Source of the DNA: SOJZ01 sp964556565
GTDB lineage: Archaea; Thermoproteota; Bathyarchaeia; Bathyarchaeales; Bathyarchaeaceae
NCBI GenBank assembly: GCA_964556565.1
Contig: CAZKWF010000002.1
Location: 62,001 to 126,000, forward strand
Reading direction: 5' to 3'
Length of the DNA stretch: 64,000 nucleotides
The translations under genes were made by a program, and so were the position numbers. Each line of letters begins with the position of its first letter. Within the stretch, counting starts at the first letter, position 1. A model generated the notes under the pieces. The model did not search any database, was not told the origin of the DNA, and saw only the letters and a program-made list of their open reading frames with translations. Shown in pieces: positions 44,319 to 53,785 of the stretch.

Positions 44319-44654
44319 GGTTTTACGAGATTCCGCCAATTTAGCAGAAGTAGTAGAGGACAATTTTTGTTGCCATTCTTTCAACGCTTTCTCAAAGGTC
44401 GCCTTGAATTCTTTGTTTTGCTTTCGTATTTTTTTCACTGCGTTTCGAATTGCGGTTTCTGGTTTCAATCCTTTCTTGGTTTGAATATAAATTGTTGGGT
44501 TTGACGTTAGTGGATGTGGCAGATCGTAACCCGCCATTTCGGTTGCATCGTCCTCAAGGAGAGCTTTCTGCAGTACATTGCAGAACGTGTGACCTTCGCC
44601 TTCAATTTCTATTTTTAGTTCGTTGGATGTCCTCTTTAGTACTTTAATTTTCAT
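44313..44654 (-). CDS. rpoL: RNA polymerase subunit RpoL (Rpb11)
   Basis: 113 residues from the ATG at 44654, with GAGGG eight bases before it. IEIEGEGHTFCNVLQKALLED is the RpoL signature, followed by GYDLPHPL and PTIYIQTKKG. A Lys/Ser-rich tail (~92-113) is longer than usual. Follows Csl4 by 10 bases. Confidence 0.92.
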   Translation of the reverse strand: MKIKVLKRTSNELKIEIEGEGHTFCNVLQKALLEDDATEMAGYDLPHPLTSNPTIYIQTKKGLKPETAIRNAVKKIRKQNKEFKATFEKALKEWQQKLSSTTSAKLAESRKTS

Positions 44655-44664
44655 TTTTCTCCCT

Positions 44665-45240
44665 CTAACCAGCGTTTTCCCCATAGTCTGAAGCCGCTTT
44701 CCGTTTTTCAATTTTTCCGCATTTCGTACATCGCATTCTTTGTCTTTCCAAGAGTAACATGTGCCCACACCGCGAGCAGAAGGCGTAGATGACTCCAAGA
44801 TTTTTTTCCACAGTTGACAGGTGATATGTTCTATTTTTGTTTACGATTACTTTGGCTCTCACAATGTCGCCTGGTTTGCACACTTCGAACATTGTTTCAA
44901 CATAGCCGAAACTTGTATCAGAAATATGTAAAGTTCCAGTGAAGAAACCGGACAGCAGTGTCTTTCCTATTTTGAATATGCGTAATGCCGCCATTTTGCT
45001 TTGTACGCTTGAAACTCGACCAATGATGGTGCTTCCCGCCAGAGGAACAATTGCCCCGCGAACCATAGGATACACAGACATTTTTTTATTCAACGTATCT
45101 AGGAGCGTGCGTCCAATGATGTTTGAGTATATTGTTCCATGTTCTACGTATGTTCCAGAGTCGGGTATGAATTCTTCAATGACGCCTAAACGGTCTCCTG
45201 GCACGACAAGTTGCCCACTTTTTTTCTCAGATTCTCCCAC
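44665..45240 (-). CDS. csl4: Exosome subunit Csl4
   Basis: RNA-binding cap protein of the archaeal exosome. N-terminal domain (VVPGDRLGVIEEF, SGTYVEHGTIYS), S1 domain (GAIVPLAGSTIIGRVSSV, residues ~65-150) and C-terminal zinc ribbon (CSRCGHMLLL ... CTKCGKIEKR). 191 residues. Start overlaps the methyltransferase stop. Confidence 0.94.
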   Translation of the reverse strand: MGESEKKSGQLVVPGDRLGVIEEFIPDSGTYVEHGTIYSNIIGRTLLDTLNKKMSVYPMVRGAIVPLAGSTIIGRVSSVQSKMAALRIFKIGKTLLSGFFTGTLHISDTSFGYVETMFEVCKPGDIVRAKVIVNKNRTYHLSTVEKNLGVIYAFCSRCGHMLLLERQRMRCTKCGKIEKRKAASDYGENAG

Positions 45241-45859
45241 AAGTCTTCCCTTCTACTTTGTATAGATCAACCTCAACGCTGTACTTTCTTTTTGTATGAA
45301 ACTCGAAGAGTTTTGGAATTGTCATCTGCATAGGAAATATGCTTGTAACCTTTCCTCCACACTTCTCAATAAACCTTTTGATGAACTCTCGGTTGCGTTT
45401 TCCACTTTTATGAAACGAGTAAATCCTATGACCTAGCTCCAAAGATTTCTCGATGAACTTTCGATCAGCCCTTCTTCTTTGTACGCCAAAGGGGGGATTC
45501 TGTAAAACCGTGTCGAAAGAACCATGCACAGCACCGATATCCGCCACAACCCAACTTGTCTTTTCCTTCACACCCATTTTCTCTGCGTTTTTCAACGCTA
45601 TTTTTACGGCTACTTTGTCTAGGTCGACGCCGACAGCTTCCTTTGCTCCAAGAAGAACCGCGCCAATCGCTAATCTCCCAGTGCCACAACCCAGATCAAT
45701 AATTGTTTTGTCTATAATATCGTCATAGATGTACGTCGCCGTGTAGAGAATTTCTCCAGCGACTTCAGGAGGTATCGTGTATTGTTCCAAATAAGCTTTA
45801 GGCGTCGGATGGGGTGCGATCTCTAACAATGCTTTTTCTAAGTCTAGCTTCCGAACCAT
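45227..45859 (-). CDS. METTL5-like RNA N6-adenine methyltransferase
   Basis: SAM-dependent enzyme related to human METTL5. Motif I IDLGCGTGRLAIGAVLLGA, motif II VGVDLD, and NPPFGVQRRRADR with the NPPF amino-methyltransferase tetrapeptide. An early LEQYTIPPEVA is typical of this subfamily. The start is taken at 45859; an ATG at 45871 is also in frame. The likely target is rRNA or another RNA. Overlaps dph2 and csl4. Confidence 0.88.
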   Translation of the reverse strand: MVRKLDLEKALLEIAPHPTPKAYLEQYTIPPEVAGEILYTATYIYDDIIDKTIIDLGCGTGRLAIGAVLLGAKEAVGVDLDKVAVKIALKNAEKMGVKEKTSWVVADIGAVHGSFDTVLQNPPFGVQRRRADRKFIEKSLELGHRIYSFHKSGKRNREFIKRFIEKCGGKVTSIFPMQMTIPKLFEFHTKRKYSVEVDLYKVEGKTCGRI

Positions 45860-46845
45860 CCTTTTCTGCATAATTCTTTCCAGCTTATTTCTTCCAGCAT
45901 AACGAGTGTTTCATTGAACGTTAGAACGGGTGTGCGAAAGCTTAGTGTGTCATCTAGAGAGATGCGGGGGCAAGCGGTATTTACGTACGCGTCTATGTCA
46001 AGGAACTGCATAAGCCCACTTGGTGTGACCTCTCTTACTGCAAGCAAGGTTGCTTTCTTCCCGTTCTTCTCCAGTTTTTCTTTCATTTCAAGGGCTTTTC
46101 CAACTCTTTTCTGACCAGTTTTTAGGCCAATTAGCACTCCGAAGGTTTCTGCTTCTTTTGCTTCACTAATGCTTGCCCATCGCTTTTTAAGTATCCTTAA
46201 AACTTCGTCATGAATGGAATAGGCTCTTTTTTCATAGGGATCAGCAATTATTGTGGGCTTTCCGGTGGTTAACTCTACACCGATAGCATGGAATCTGCCT
46301 CCTCCTAGGAAAAGGAATGCCTCAACATCTTTTGAAATCGATTGGGCGTTGCTGAAATCACAGCCGATCACTTGTCCAGCGTATTTTGATTGTCCAGCAT
46401 CTCCGATCGCGACTGTTTTTCCTGCTTTCAGAAGCAATTCTCTTGCTTCGTTGAGCACATGGGCGTGTTGAACTGTGGTTGTTAATCCGATGCTTGTATA
46501 ATCTTCAAGTAGTCGTATTGCTTTTTTCACTGCGCCTTTGATGCTGATTTTTGCCCTCGCTTCAATGTACAGCGTTTGCATCCGTTTCTGTTTCATCATT
46601 TCACTGTGGCCATAATGTACAATCAAGTCTACATCTAGACTTTCAGCATCAAGCGTGGCTAAATCACAGGCGCCATAACATGGATCAGCCGAAACAATTG
46701 CAACTGCTCCAGTCTTTTCGATTACAGCTGCAAGTCTTGAACCTTCTTGTTTTAATCCTTCAGGAAGCTGAATAAGAACCCGCCTTGCTTCAAGCCTTTC
46801 TATTTCCTCCTTTACTCTCTCTTCTTCAAAATCGAATTTTTTCAT
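45844..46845 (-). CDS. dph2: Diphthamide synthesis Fe-S enzyme Dph2
   Basis: Radical-SAM-like [4Fe-4S] enzyme that performs the first step of diphthamide formation on EF-2. Three-domain pattern with cluster cysteines in DPCYGACDLA, VIGCDFSN and NTACPRISLDD; VHYGHSEM and LTTTVQHAHV support it. 333 residues. Together with dph5 at the window start it provides two of the diphthamide steps. Confidence 0.95.
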   Translation of the reverse strand: MKKFDFEEERVKEEIERLEARRVLIQLPEGLKQEGSRLAAVIEKTGAVAIVSADPCYGACDLATLDAESLDVDLIVHYGHSEMMKQKRMQTLYIEARAKISIKGAVKKAIRLLEDYTSIGLTTTVQHAHVLNEARELLLKAGKTVAIGDAGQSKYAGQVIGCDFSNAQSISKDVEAFLFLGGGRFHAIGVELTTGKPTIIADPYEKRAYSIHDEVLRILKKRWASISEAKEAETFGVLIGLKTGQKRVGKALEMKEKLEKNGKKATLLAVREVTPSGLMQFLDIDAYVNTACPRISLDDTLSFRTPVLTFNETLVMLEEISWKELCRKGWFGS

Positions 46846-47143
46846 AAGAACACACTCAAATCATCAGGACGAAAAATATTCACTTGAAAGAAATAAATGA
46901 TATTGCAAAAAAGGGCAATTGAGTGTAAGCATTTCACCACCATTCAGGGTTTTGGTTGAGTTTCCCACACCAAACCAGCTCGACTTGTTATATCCTCTCA
47001 CAAGAGTTGTCAAATGACACAATGCATCACCCTCGTCAGCAATCACTACTGTAACTGTCGGCTATACCACGCCACATTGTATGCATGCAGTTTTGTGCCG
47101 CCTCAAGTCTTCTATATTTTTCAATTGCACCTGCGCGATGAAA
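46846..47143. other. Non-coding gap between dph2 and ppsA
   Basis: 298 bases with no convincing gene. It contains a TATGCATGCAG motif at 47080-47090, one of the recurring palindromic sites. Confidence 0.5.
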
Positions 47144-49744
47144 TTAACTTGTCTCAGATAATTTCTTTATCAAATAATTAGCATTGACTTCGCTTACTAC
47201 TAAATCTCTGGAAATCTTTACAGGATCTTTGTCACGTTTTTCTATAAGACCCATCAAGTCATCTTCTATTTCTTTCACAACCAACAGAGTTTCAACAACT
47301 TTGTCAGGGTTGACACCGATTGAATCAAGATGTACTACGAGGAATTTTATGAAATCTTTTCCCAAATCACTCGGTGCTTGTCCACAGATACCAACAGAAC
47401 GAACAGGTTCCATAGAATGGGCTCCTTCACACAACATCTCTATAGCCTTTTTCACTGCGGGATTTGACTCATCAAATTCCCATGCCAAGACCTCAGAATC
47501 CCTGTCGATAGCCAGAGTCAGTTGGGTTAAATCGTTACTACCTATGCTGAAGCCATCGCAATAGGCGCCAAACTTTTTGGGAGTGATACAAATGCTAGGA
47601 ACCTCTGCCATGAAAATCATTCTTGGCATTTTCAAGTTGGCTTCTTCGAAGCCTTTCCTAATCATATCAGTGACTTTTTCAGCTTCGTCGGTCGTCCTTA
47701 CAAATGGAACCATTGGTATAGCATTAGTCAGATTCGATTTATGAACTCCAGTGAAAGCTTTTAGTTCCAGATTGAATGCTTCAGCAAAAAGTTCACTGAT
47801 GTATCTTGAAGCTCCTCTGAACCCGAGCATCGGGTTATTCTCCACAAACTCCAGCTCGATTTTATTACATTCAATCTTGTTTGAGTCGCAAATTGGACAT
47901 CTATCTTGTTTTAATAACGATATACTTTTGCCACAATCGCAAACGATCTCATAATGCGAGGCTCCAGGGAGTCCGGAATACTCATTCGTCTTGAAATCAC
48001 TGAATCTAACTATTATGTTTCTTGGATGAAATGCAGAAGCAATTATCGAAATTCCAGTCTTGAGTCTTTCTACATATTCTTGAGAAAGAGATCTTATTCC
48101 CGGATATTTTTGTTTCATGTCATCGGCCCATCTATCGTAGCCAAGTCTATCAGCCTTCAAAGCAAAAACAGGATGCATATCTGTACTAGCAACTATGAAT
48201 TCTATTCTGACCAAAGAACTCCCTTTTGAAGGTAATTGACTTACTTTCAGGGCTTCATCTGGAGAACCTATATTCACCAGAACTTTAGTAATAGTCTCAG
48301 GGATTTCTTTCAACTCTACTTCTTGCACTTCGAACGGCAAGACTTTGCTGTAAATTCTAGCCTCTCCTAAAGAGCAGTCGAGAGTAATCTCGTCTCCATC
48401 TTTTAGTTTGAGGGCGTTAGAAACGCTCACAGCACATGGTATTCCTCTTTCTCTCGAAACGATAGCCGCGTGTGAGGTTCTGTTCCCTCTCTCACATATT
48501 ATTCCAGAGACTTTTTCTAGATTCATCACGACTTCCCAATCAGGAGTAGTCATGGAAGTTACTAGTATAGGTCTTATTCCTTTGTCATTCTGGGTCTCAA
48601 CTTGCCTTTTCGCTTCGGTGTGATCCAAGGCTTTAACAACTGAGCCTATTGCGATTTTTGTTCCTACGGCTATACCAGTATGGGTCGGTTCTATTTTTGG
48701 CGTCCCTTTAAGTTTATACAGAGTCAGAGTTGTTCTCGTGGCATGAACGGTTTCAGGTCGAGCTTGGGTAATGTGCACTTTCCCATTCTCAACTGCAAAC
48801 TCAATGTCCATCGGTTTGCCGTATGCCTCTTCAATTCTTGTTACAAACTCTGCAACTTGTTTTGCTTCGCCCAATGTTAAGACTCTTGGATCATCGGCTT
48901 TTACAGGGACTTCAATATTCTTTCCAGTTTTAGAATCAAAAATGAGCATCTTTCTTTGTGGCTTTAGAGGAGCTATTGTACCGAGCACTTTCACTTCAGG
49001 TTTTTTAATGAAAGCTGTCCAAGGAGCGTTCTCTTTTCCTTGAACTATCATTTCTCCAAGACCATAAACTGCTTGGATGACGCCAACGTTTCTATTACCG
49101 GTGTCAGGATCTATGGAAAAGGCAACTCCAGCCTTTTCAGAGTCAATCATGACTTGAATTATAACAGACAAGATTCCTTCCTTAACGAGTTCGACTTCAG
49201 AAATGTCTAGAAGGCGTTTTTTTCTCAAATCATTTCTGTAGTCTACGACCCTCCAACCATAAGCAGATGCAATGCATTTTAACACGTATTTAGTCACGTT
49301 GGAGTCAAGTGGAACATTCAGGTAAGTTTCGAATTGACCGGCAAAGGCAGCAGTAGGTAAGTCTTCAGTAACACCAGAACTCCTAACAGCAACTCTGTGT
49401 CTTTTTGTATCTCGTCTCATAGAGTTAACTCTGTCGATGAGAGCATTGGATAGTTCTTCGGGTACTTCCATGTTTTTAATTTCTTTTTCTATTCTAGCTG
49501 CGATTTTTTCTGCAGTTTTCTCATCGCCTTTAGTGAGTTTTTCGTCTAATTCTTCAACCGATTCAATTATTTTCTCATTATTTAGTAGAACTTTAGAGAA
49601 TTGGGTGGTAACCATGATTGAGTGAGGTACATTTTCTTCGCCTACGATTCCCACTAGTTTAGCTAGGTTAGATCCTTTTCCACCCGTTACCCTCCCATCA
49701 GAGGCAGATGGATCGTTAATATCTACAACGTAATTCATTTTCAC
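47144..49744 (-). CDS. ppsA: Phosphoenolpyruvate synthase with a cysteine-rich insertion
   Basis: Converts pyruvate + ATP to PEP, the entry to gluconeogenesis. ATP-grasp domain (GGKGSNLAKL, VRSSGVTEDLPTAAFAGQFET), phosphohistidine domain with catalytic His425 in NRTSHAAIVSRERGIP, and PEP-binding barrel (DFKTNEYSGLPG, NNPMLGFRGASRY, GSNDLTQLTLAIDRDS, VGICGQAPSD). 866 residues. Between FKTNEYSGLPG and ENNPMLGFRG, where family members have a short loop, residues ~600-628 hold Cys602, 604, 616, 619 and 626, like a small zinc ribbon. Overlaps the L10e stop by four bases. Confidence 0.93.
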   Translation of the reverse strand: MKMNYVVDINDPSASDGRVTGGKGSNLAKLVGIVGEENVPHSIMVTTQFSKVLLNNEKIIESVEELDEKLTKGDEKTAEKIAARIEKEIKNMEVPEELSNALIDRVNSMRRDTKRHRVAVRSSGVTEDLPTAAFAGQFETYLNVPLDSNVTKYVLKCIASAYGWRVVDYRNDLRKKRLLDISEVELVKEGILSVIIQVMIDSEKAGVAFSIDPDTGNRNVGVIQAVYGLGEMIVQGKENAPWTAFIKKPEVKVLGTIAPLKPQRKMLIFDSKTGKNIEVPVKADDPRVLTLGEAKQVAEFVTRIEEAYGKPMDIEFAVENGKVHITQARPETVHATRTTLTLYKLKGTPKIEPTHTGIAVGTKIAIGSVVKALDHTEAKRQVETQNDKGIRPILVTSMTTPDWEVVMNLEKVSGIICERGNRTSHAAIVSRERGIPCAVSVSNALKLKDGDEITLDCSLGEARIYSKVLPFEVQEVELKEIPETITKVLVNIGSPDEALKVSQLPSKGSSLVRIEFIVASTDMHPVFALKADRLGYDRWADDMKQKYPGIRSLSQEYVERLKTGISIIASAFHPRNIIVRFSDFKTNEYSGLPGASHYEIVCDCGKSISLLKQDRCPICDSNKIECNKIELEFVENNPMLGFRGASRYISELFAEAFNLELKAFTGVHKSNLTNAIPMVPFVRTTDEAEKVTDMIRKGFEEANLKMPRMIFMAEVPSICITPKKFGAYCDGFSIGSNDLTQLTLAIDRDSEVLAWEFDESNPAVKKAIEMLCEGAHSMEPVRSVGICGQAPSDLGKDFIKFLVVHLDSIGVNPDKVVETLLVVKEIEDDLMGLIEKRDKDPVKISRDLVVSEVNANYLIKKLSETS

Positions 49745-50244
49745 TCTTCTTCTAGTCCTTTCTCAATAAACACCTTACAGGGCGTTGGTAATTTGGCGCC
49801 CCCACGCTTTAACGCTTCTTTTGCAACTTCAATGCCAGCCTCATTTACATTTACTATTATAACCGCCTGGTTTGGTTTCACTCGTGCAGCCGTTCCTATG
49901 GGCTTGCCGAAGGATCTTTTCATCCCATCTTGCAGTCGATCTGCGTGTGCTCCAAAGATCATTTTGTTTTCTCGAAGTACAATATGTGGGTACGGCAGGA
50001 TTTGTAAGCAGTAGTTTTTCCCCAATTTTTCCGATAGCAAACGATTGGTTGCTACACGGGCTGCCTCTAACGCGTTGTGGCGTACTTGGACTTCTCTTTG
50101 GGCGATCAAAGAGGCTTGATACTCAAAACTACTCGCAGGGTCGCCCATGGTGAATTTGGTAATTTTCGGCGCGGGAAAGCCTCGCATATACTTCTTTCTC
50201 GTATAGGATTGGCCTTTCACCTTTCGATAATTGCGTGCCTTCAT
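49741..50244 (-). CDS. rpl10e: 50S ribosomal protein L10e (uL16)
   Basis: 167 residues. MKARNYRKVKGQSYTRKKYM is the usual start, with later QILPYPHIVLRENKM, DRLQDGMKRSFGKP and the C-terminal TPCKVFIEKG. Confidence 0.95.
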   Translation of the reverse strand: MKARNYRKVKGQSYTRKKYMRGFPAPKITKFTMGDPASSFEYQASLIAQREVQVRHNALEAARVATNRLLSEKLGKNYCLQILPYPHIVLRENKMIFGAHADRLQDGMKRSFGKPIGTAARVKPNQAVIIVNVNEAGIEVAKEALKRGGAKLPTPCKVFIEKGLEEE

Positions 50245-50355
50245 GGCTTTTCCCCTCAGCTTACAAAGTCCGAGGTATTTAAAGAATTTGTTAGCACTAT
50301 TCTTTATTAGAATTATGAATCCATGATGCTGTTAGCTTATCTGTCAGGTGGTTCT

Positions 50356-50853
50356 TCATTGTCTGTCGTATTTTTCCACTTCGTCGTTCATTACAACGAG
50401 TCCGATTCCTGCGTCCTTGAACATTTTCACAGTATCTGCTTCAGCGTGATAATGTTTTTCTGCAACCACATGTTTGATGCCAGAATTGATAATCATCATT
50501 GCACAGGACCTGCATGGAACCATTTTGCAGTAAAGCGTCGCTCCGTCTATAGATACCCCGAACTTTGCAGCTTGGATTATCGCATTTTGTTCTGCGTGCA
50601 ATGTTCGTACACAATGTTGAGTAACATTTCTAGCGTCGTCAAAAACCTTACGCATGTCATGTCCAATTTCATCACAATGGGGCAATCCTGCAGGCGAACC
50701 GACGTATCCTGTAGTTAGAATTCTTTTGTCTTTTACGATCACGCATCCGCTTCTGCCTCTATCACACGTCGCTCGTTTTGAGACAGCTTCACATAGATCA
50801 AGGAAATACCTGTGCCAACTTGGTCTCTTGCACTCTTCCATGTTTCTGCACAT
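50356..50853 (-). CDS. dCMP deaminase
   Basis: Zinc enzyme that converts dCMP to dUMP for thymidylate synthesis. LHAEQNAII (zinc His and catalytic Glu) and MVPCRSCAMMI (zinc Cys pair) are intact, with an early DRGRSGCVIVKDKRILTTGY. The ATG at 50853 (or 50841) gives ~165 residues, typical of the family; the longer frame upstream looks non-coding. Confidence 0.9.
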   Translation of the reverse strand: MCRNMEECKRPSWHRYFLDLCEAVSKRATCDRGRSGCVIVKDKRILTTGYVGSPAGLPHCDEIGHDMRKVFDDARNVTQHCVRTLHAEQNAIIQAAKFGVSIDGATLYCKMVPCRSCAMMIINSGIKHVVAEKHYHAEADTVKMFKDAGIGLVVMNDEVEKYDRQ

Positions 50854-50961
50854 CGATTTGGAGTTATGATGCGTGCCTTGACCAAGCAATAATATGTACT
50901 CGTATTTATACTTCTTTTCAGAACGTAGGTCACTTTCGAGTTTTGCAGCCGACAATGCAGC

Positions 50962-51408
50962 TCATTTTTGCTCTTTTTCTCTCTCTAACAACAAATGCTC
51001 CTTCAGGAACCCGTGTTTCTTGTACAGACGTATCGCTCGCTTGTTTTCTTTCTCGGTTCCTACATGGAGTTCCATGATTCCCATTTTATCAGTCTGCTTG
51101 ATCACCTCTTTCAGCAGTTTTGAACCTATGCCCCTGCCTTGGTAGTCTTTGTGGATGAAAAAGTAGTTGATGGTTGCCTCATTCCATTTCTCCCAAACAG
51201 ACGGTAGAATGTAATAGTCGATGAAACCAACGATTTTGCGGTTTAGCTCAGCCACAAGGATTACGTAGTTTTCGGTTGCTAAAAGTTTCTGCAACGCTTT
51301 TCTAGCCCAAGCCTCATCTTGCAGATAAATCGTCTTTAATACCTCAATTATTCCGCTAAAGTCGTCGCTTGAGGCTTCCCGTATGACCAAATCTTTTGTA
51401 TGTTTCAT
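50962..51408 (-). CDS. GNAT-family N-acetyltransferase (RimI-like)
   Basis: 148 residues. Acetyl-CoA-binding motif DYQGRGIGSKLLKEVI at ~92-107, FIHKDYQG before it and a conserved RAIRLYKKHGFLKE at the end. Similar to RimI-type N-terminal acetylases; substrate not known. Confidence 0.85.
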   Translation of the reverse strand: MKHTKDLVIREASSDDFSGIIEVLKTIYLQDEAWARKALQKLLATENYVILVAELNRKIVGFIDYYILPSVWEKWNEATINYFFIHKDYQGRGIGSKLLKEVIKQTDKMGIMELHVGTEKENKRAIRLYKKHGFLKEHLLLEREKEQK

Positions 51409-51448
51409 AACCGTTCCTCTGAAAAGATGTTGTATTGTAACTTTAAGT

Positions 51449-52084
51449 TTATTTCACCGGGCGTTGCCTAGACTGACGCTCGGCTTGTATCACTATTATT
51501 GTTTCAAATGCAACCTTCTTTTTAGCTATAATCATGGTTTTTAGTCCTTCTTCCTCGAGTTTTTGAACTGTCTCATCAACGTTGGAAAGAGTTGATTGAA
51601 CTAAGACGATTTTGCCTTTTTCCGTCAAATAGCGTGGCGCCTGAGAAATAAACTGATCGCCAAGTTCTCTTCCAGAGGACCCTCCAGCCCAACTTCGTTC
51701 TATCCATGTTTTCTGTTCGCTTCTTTCTGAGGGTAGATATGGAGCGTTGAAAACTATCATGCTAAACTTTTCGTTTCCTTTTACGGGTTCAAAGAGGTTA
51801 CCCAGCCGTATGTCCGATTTACCTGCGACCCCGTTGAGTTTTGCGTTCATTTGGGCACAACTAACTGCGTGAGGGTTCACGTCTATGGCGACCACTTTTT
51901 TCGCTTTTTTCGCCGCAAGAATCCCTATAATTCCACATCCTGTCCCCACATCCAGCACAACATCATTTTGGTTCACAACGAGGTTTTCAGCCAGAAGAAA
52001 TGTGTCCTCGGCAGGTTCGTAGACGTCCTTCAAAACGTAAAAAGCATGGTTTTCGAAGAAAATTTTCTTCTTAGGCGAATTCAT
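51449..52084 (-). CDS. HemK2/Mtq2-like N5-glutamine methyltransferase
   Basis: 211 residues. DVYEPAEDTFLLAENL, motif I LDVGTGCGIIGILAAKK, VVAIDVNPHAVSCAQMNAKLN and the tetrapeptide FNAPYLPSE. HemK-type enzymes normally read NPPY, so Asn-Ala-Pro-Tyr is a variant. The likely target is the GGQ motif of the release factor. Its start overlaps the ksgA stop. Confidence 0.85.
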   Translation of the reverse strand: MNSPKKKIFFENHAFYVLKDVYEPAEDTFLLAENLVVNQNDVVLDVGTGCGIIGILAAKKAKKVVAIDVNPHAVSCAQMNAKLNGVAGKSDIRLGNLFEPVKGNEKFSMIVFNAPYLPSERSEQKTWIERSWAGGSSGRELGDQFISQAPRYLTEKGKIVLVQSTLSNVDETVQKLEEEGLKTMIIAKKKVAFETIIVIQAERQSRQRPVK

Positions 52085-52883
52085 CGGCTAGAGCCCCAAA
52101 ATCTTCTGGCGCCAATTGCCGCACTCTTTTGTCGTGAAAGAGTAGGGAATCTGCCCGTTTTGCCATGTCTTTTTTCTCTATTCCTCGATTGCGCAGAAAA
52201 GGAACAATTGCATTTCTCACTTTTTTGTTTCGTTGGGTAAACAATGTCCGTGTGAGTTCAAAAAAGATTTTTTCATCCCTCACTCGGAAAGGAGGCTTCC
52301 TAGGCTTCAACCGCACGACTATGGAGTCTACGTCTGGAGGTGGATAAAACATGTCTCGAGGCACGTAGTCTAGGAGCTCCGCTTCAGCTCGATAATATGT
52401 AGAGACTGTTAGCCGCCCATAGTCTTTGCTGCCAACATGAGCTACCATTCTCTCCGCAAATTCCTTCTGAAAAGTCAAGGCGGCGCAGTCAAACGATCTT
52501 TCCAAAAGCCAAAACAAAATAGGAGATGAGATAGAATATGGAGGGGTGGAAATCATCTTGTCGAATGAAGGAACATTAACGCTTAGTATGTCTCCTTCTA
52601 TCAAGTCCACGTTCTGCAACTCATGAAGTTGATCTTTTAATATCTTCACTAATTTGGAATCAACTTCGACGGCAACAACTCTTTTGCATTCTTGAGAAAG
52701 AAGTTCGGTGAGAAAGCCTAATCCAGCTCCCACTTCTAAAACAATGTCTCCCTTGTTTATAGACGCGTAAGAGATCATTCTCTGCAGAAGGGCACGGTTC
52801 ACTGTAAAGTTTTGTCCTAGGCGTTTTTTGGGCGAAAGTTTGTGAATGTAGATGAGTCGTTTTGCCTGTTGAAGGAGGCTCAT
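52071..52883 (-). CDS. ksgA: rRNA adenine dimethyltransferase (KsgA/Dim1)
   Basis: Dimethylates two adenines in the 3' hairpin of 16S rRNA. KKRLGQNFTVNRALLQRM, motif I VLEVGAGLGFLTELL, AVEVDSKLV, and IEGDIL. Motif IV reads MISTPPYSISSPI, where most members have N(L/I)PY, so it is a variant. C-terminal domain present. 270 residues. Confidence 0.92.
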   Translation of the reverse strand: MSLLQQAKRLIYIHKLSPKKRLGQNFTVNRALLQRMISYASINKGDIVLEVGAGLGFLTELLSQECKRVVAVEVDSKLVKILKDQLHELQNVDLIEGDILSVNVPSFDKMISTPPYSISSPILFWLLERSFDCAALTFQKEFAERMVAHVGSKDYGRLTVSTYYRAEAELLDYVPRDMFYPPPDVDSIVVRLKPRKPPFRVRDEKIFFELTRTLFTQRNKKVRNAIVPFLRNRGIEKKDMAKRADSLLFHDKRVRQLAPEDFGALADEFA

Positions 52884-52894
52884 AGTTGTACCAA

Positions 52895-53563
52895 CTACGG
52901 TGCTCTCGTGAACAATCTATATTTGCTTTCGCCGGGTAGTTCCTCTAAAATCCTCTTTGCCACGAGTTTAGCAGGGCTGGGTATGTTGGCGCGTTGCTGC
53001 AAGTCGTCAAAGTTTTCAAAGGGTTTTCTTTCTCGTTCATCGATAATTTGCCACATGTATTTTTTTCCGATGCCTGGAATCAATTCTAACGCGTGCATCC
53101 TAGGTGTTAGCGCTTGAACCATGTTGAAGAAGTTGATAAACCAGCTTTCACGATTCAGCACAATTTTTTCCACTACGCTGAAAAGTTCCATTTTTGCATT
53201 AGACGTCAACTCGTCATAGTTTATTCTCCCGATGATGTATGTGATCTTTTCACGGTTGCTTTTTCCAACATAGACCCGGTCATATGTCTTTAGAACAACT
53301 CCTTCTTTTACGATTGCTTCAAGGAGTGTGAAAAATTCTTCACCGACTACTTGAGCTAGGGCGCCTGCTCGATATCTGTGTCTGGCTTCTGATCTTCCGT
53401 GAGGGAGATAGTCGAGGACGTATGCGTGTTCTTCATAACGTTTTGAGGGTTCGTATACCCTCTCGGTTCTCTCTTCTCTACGTCTTGAAAACTCGTTGCC
53501 CCGCATTTGAGTTTCACGCCTTATATCAACTACTTTTTCAGAAAGTCTGTTCTGGATTCGCAC
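52895..53563 (-). CDS. DUF655 family nucleic-acid-binding protein
   Basis: 222 residues (start may be the second Met, ~20 codons in). An N-terminal barrel-like part (YVLDYLPHGRSEARHRYRAGALAQVVGE) and a helix-hairpin-helix near the end (LELIPGIGKKYMWQIIDERE). Conserved in archaea next to ksgA and rpoF; function unknown, probably RNA-related. Confidence 0.85.
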   Translation of the reverse strand: MRIQNRLSEKVVDIRRETQMRGNEFSRRREERTERVYEPSKRYEEHAYVLDYLPHGRSEARHRYRAGALAQVVGEEFFTLLEAIVKEGVVLKTYDRVYVGKSNREKITYIIGRINYDELTSNAKMELFSVVEKIVLNRESWFINFFNMVQALTPRMHALELIPGIGKKYMWQIIDERERKPFENFDDLQQRANIPSPAKLVAKRILEELPGESKYRLFTRAP

Positions 53564-53785
53564 TTGTGGATGGTTGTTTTGCGGGGTTTGCTTTCCAACG
53601 TTGCATCCTTCTTATGGTATAATATCCTTTACGAGTTCGCGTTTATTAGTTTTCTTACTTTTGAATACACTATTTCTTAGTGCATTCGGTTTTTCCCTAA
53701 AAATTTTATTCGAGCTTACGCAACAAGTCTTGCCATATCCACTTCTGGTTTGTTCGGTGGGTCGATTTCCCACTGTGCGAAACTT

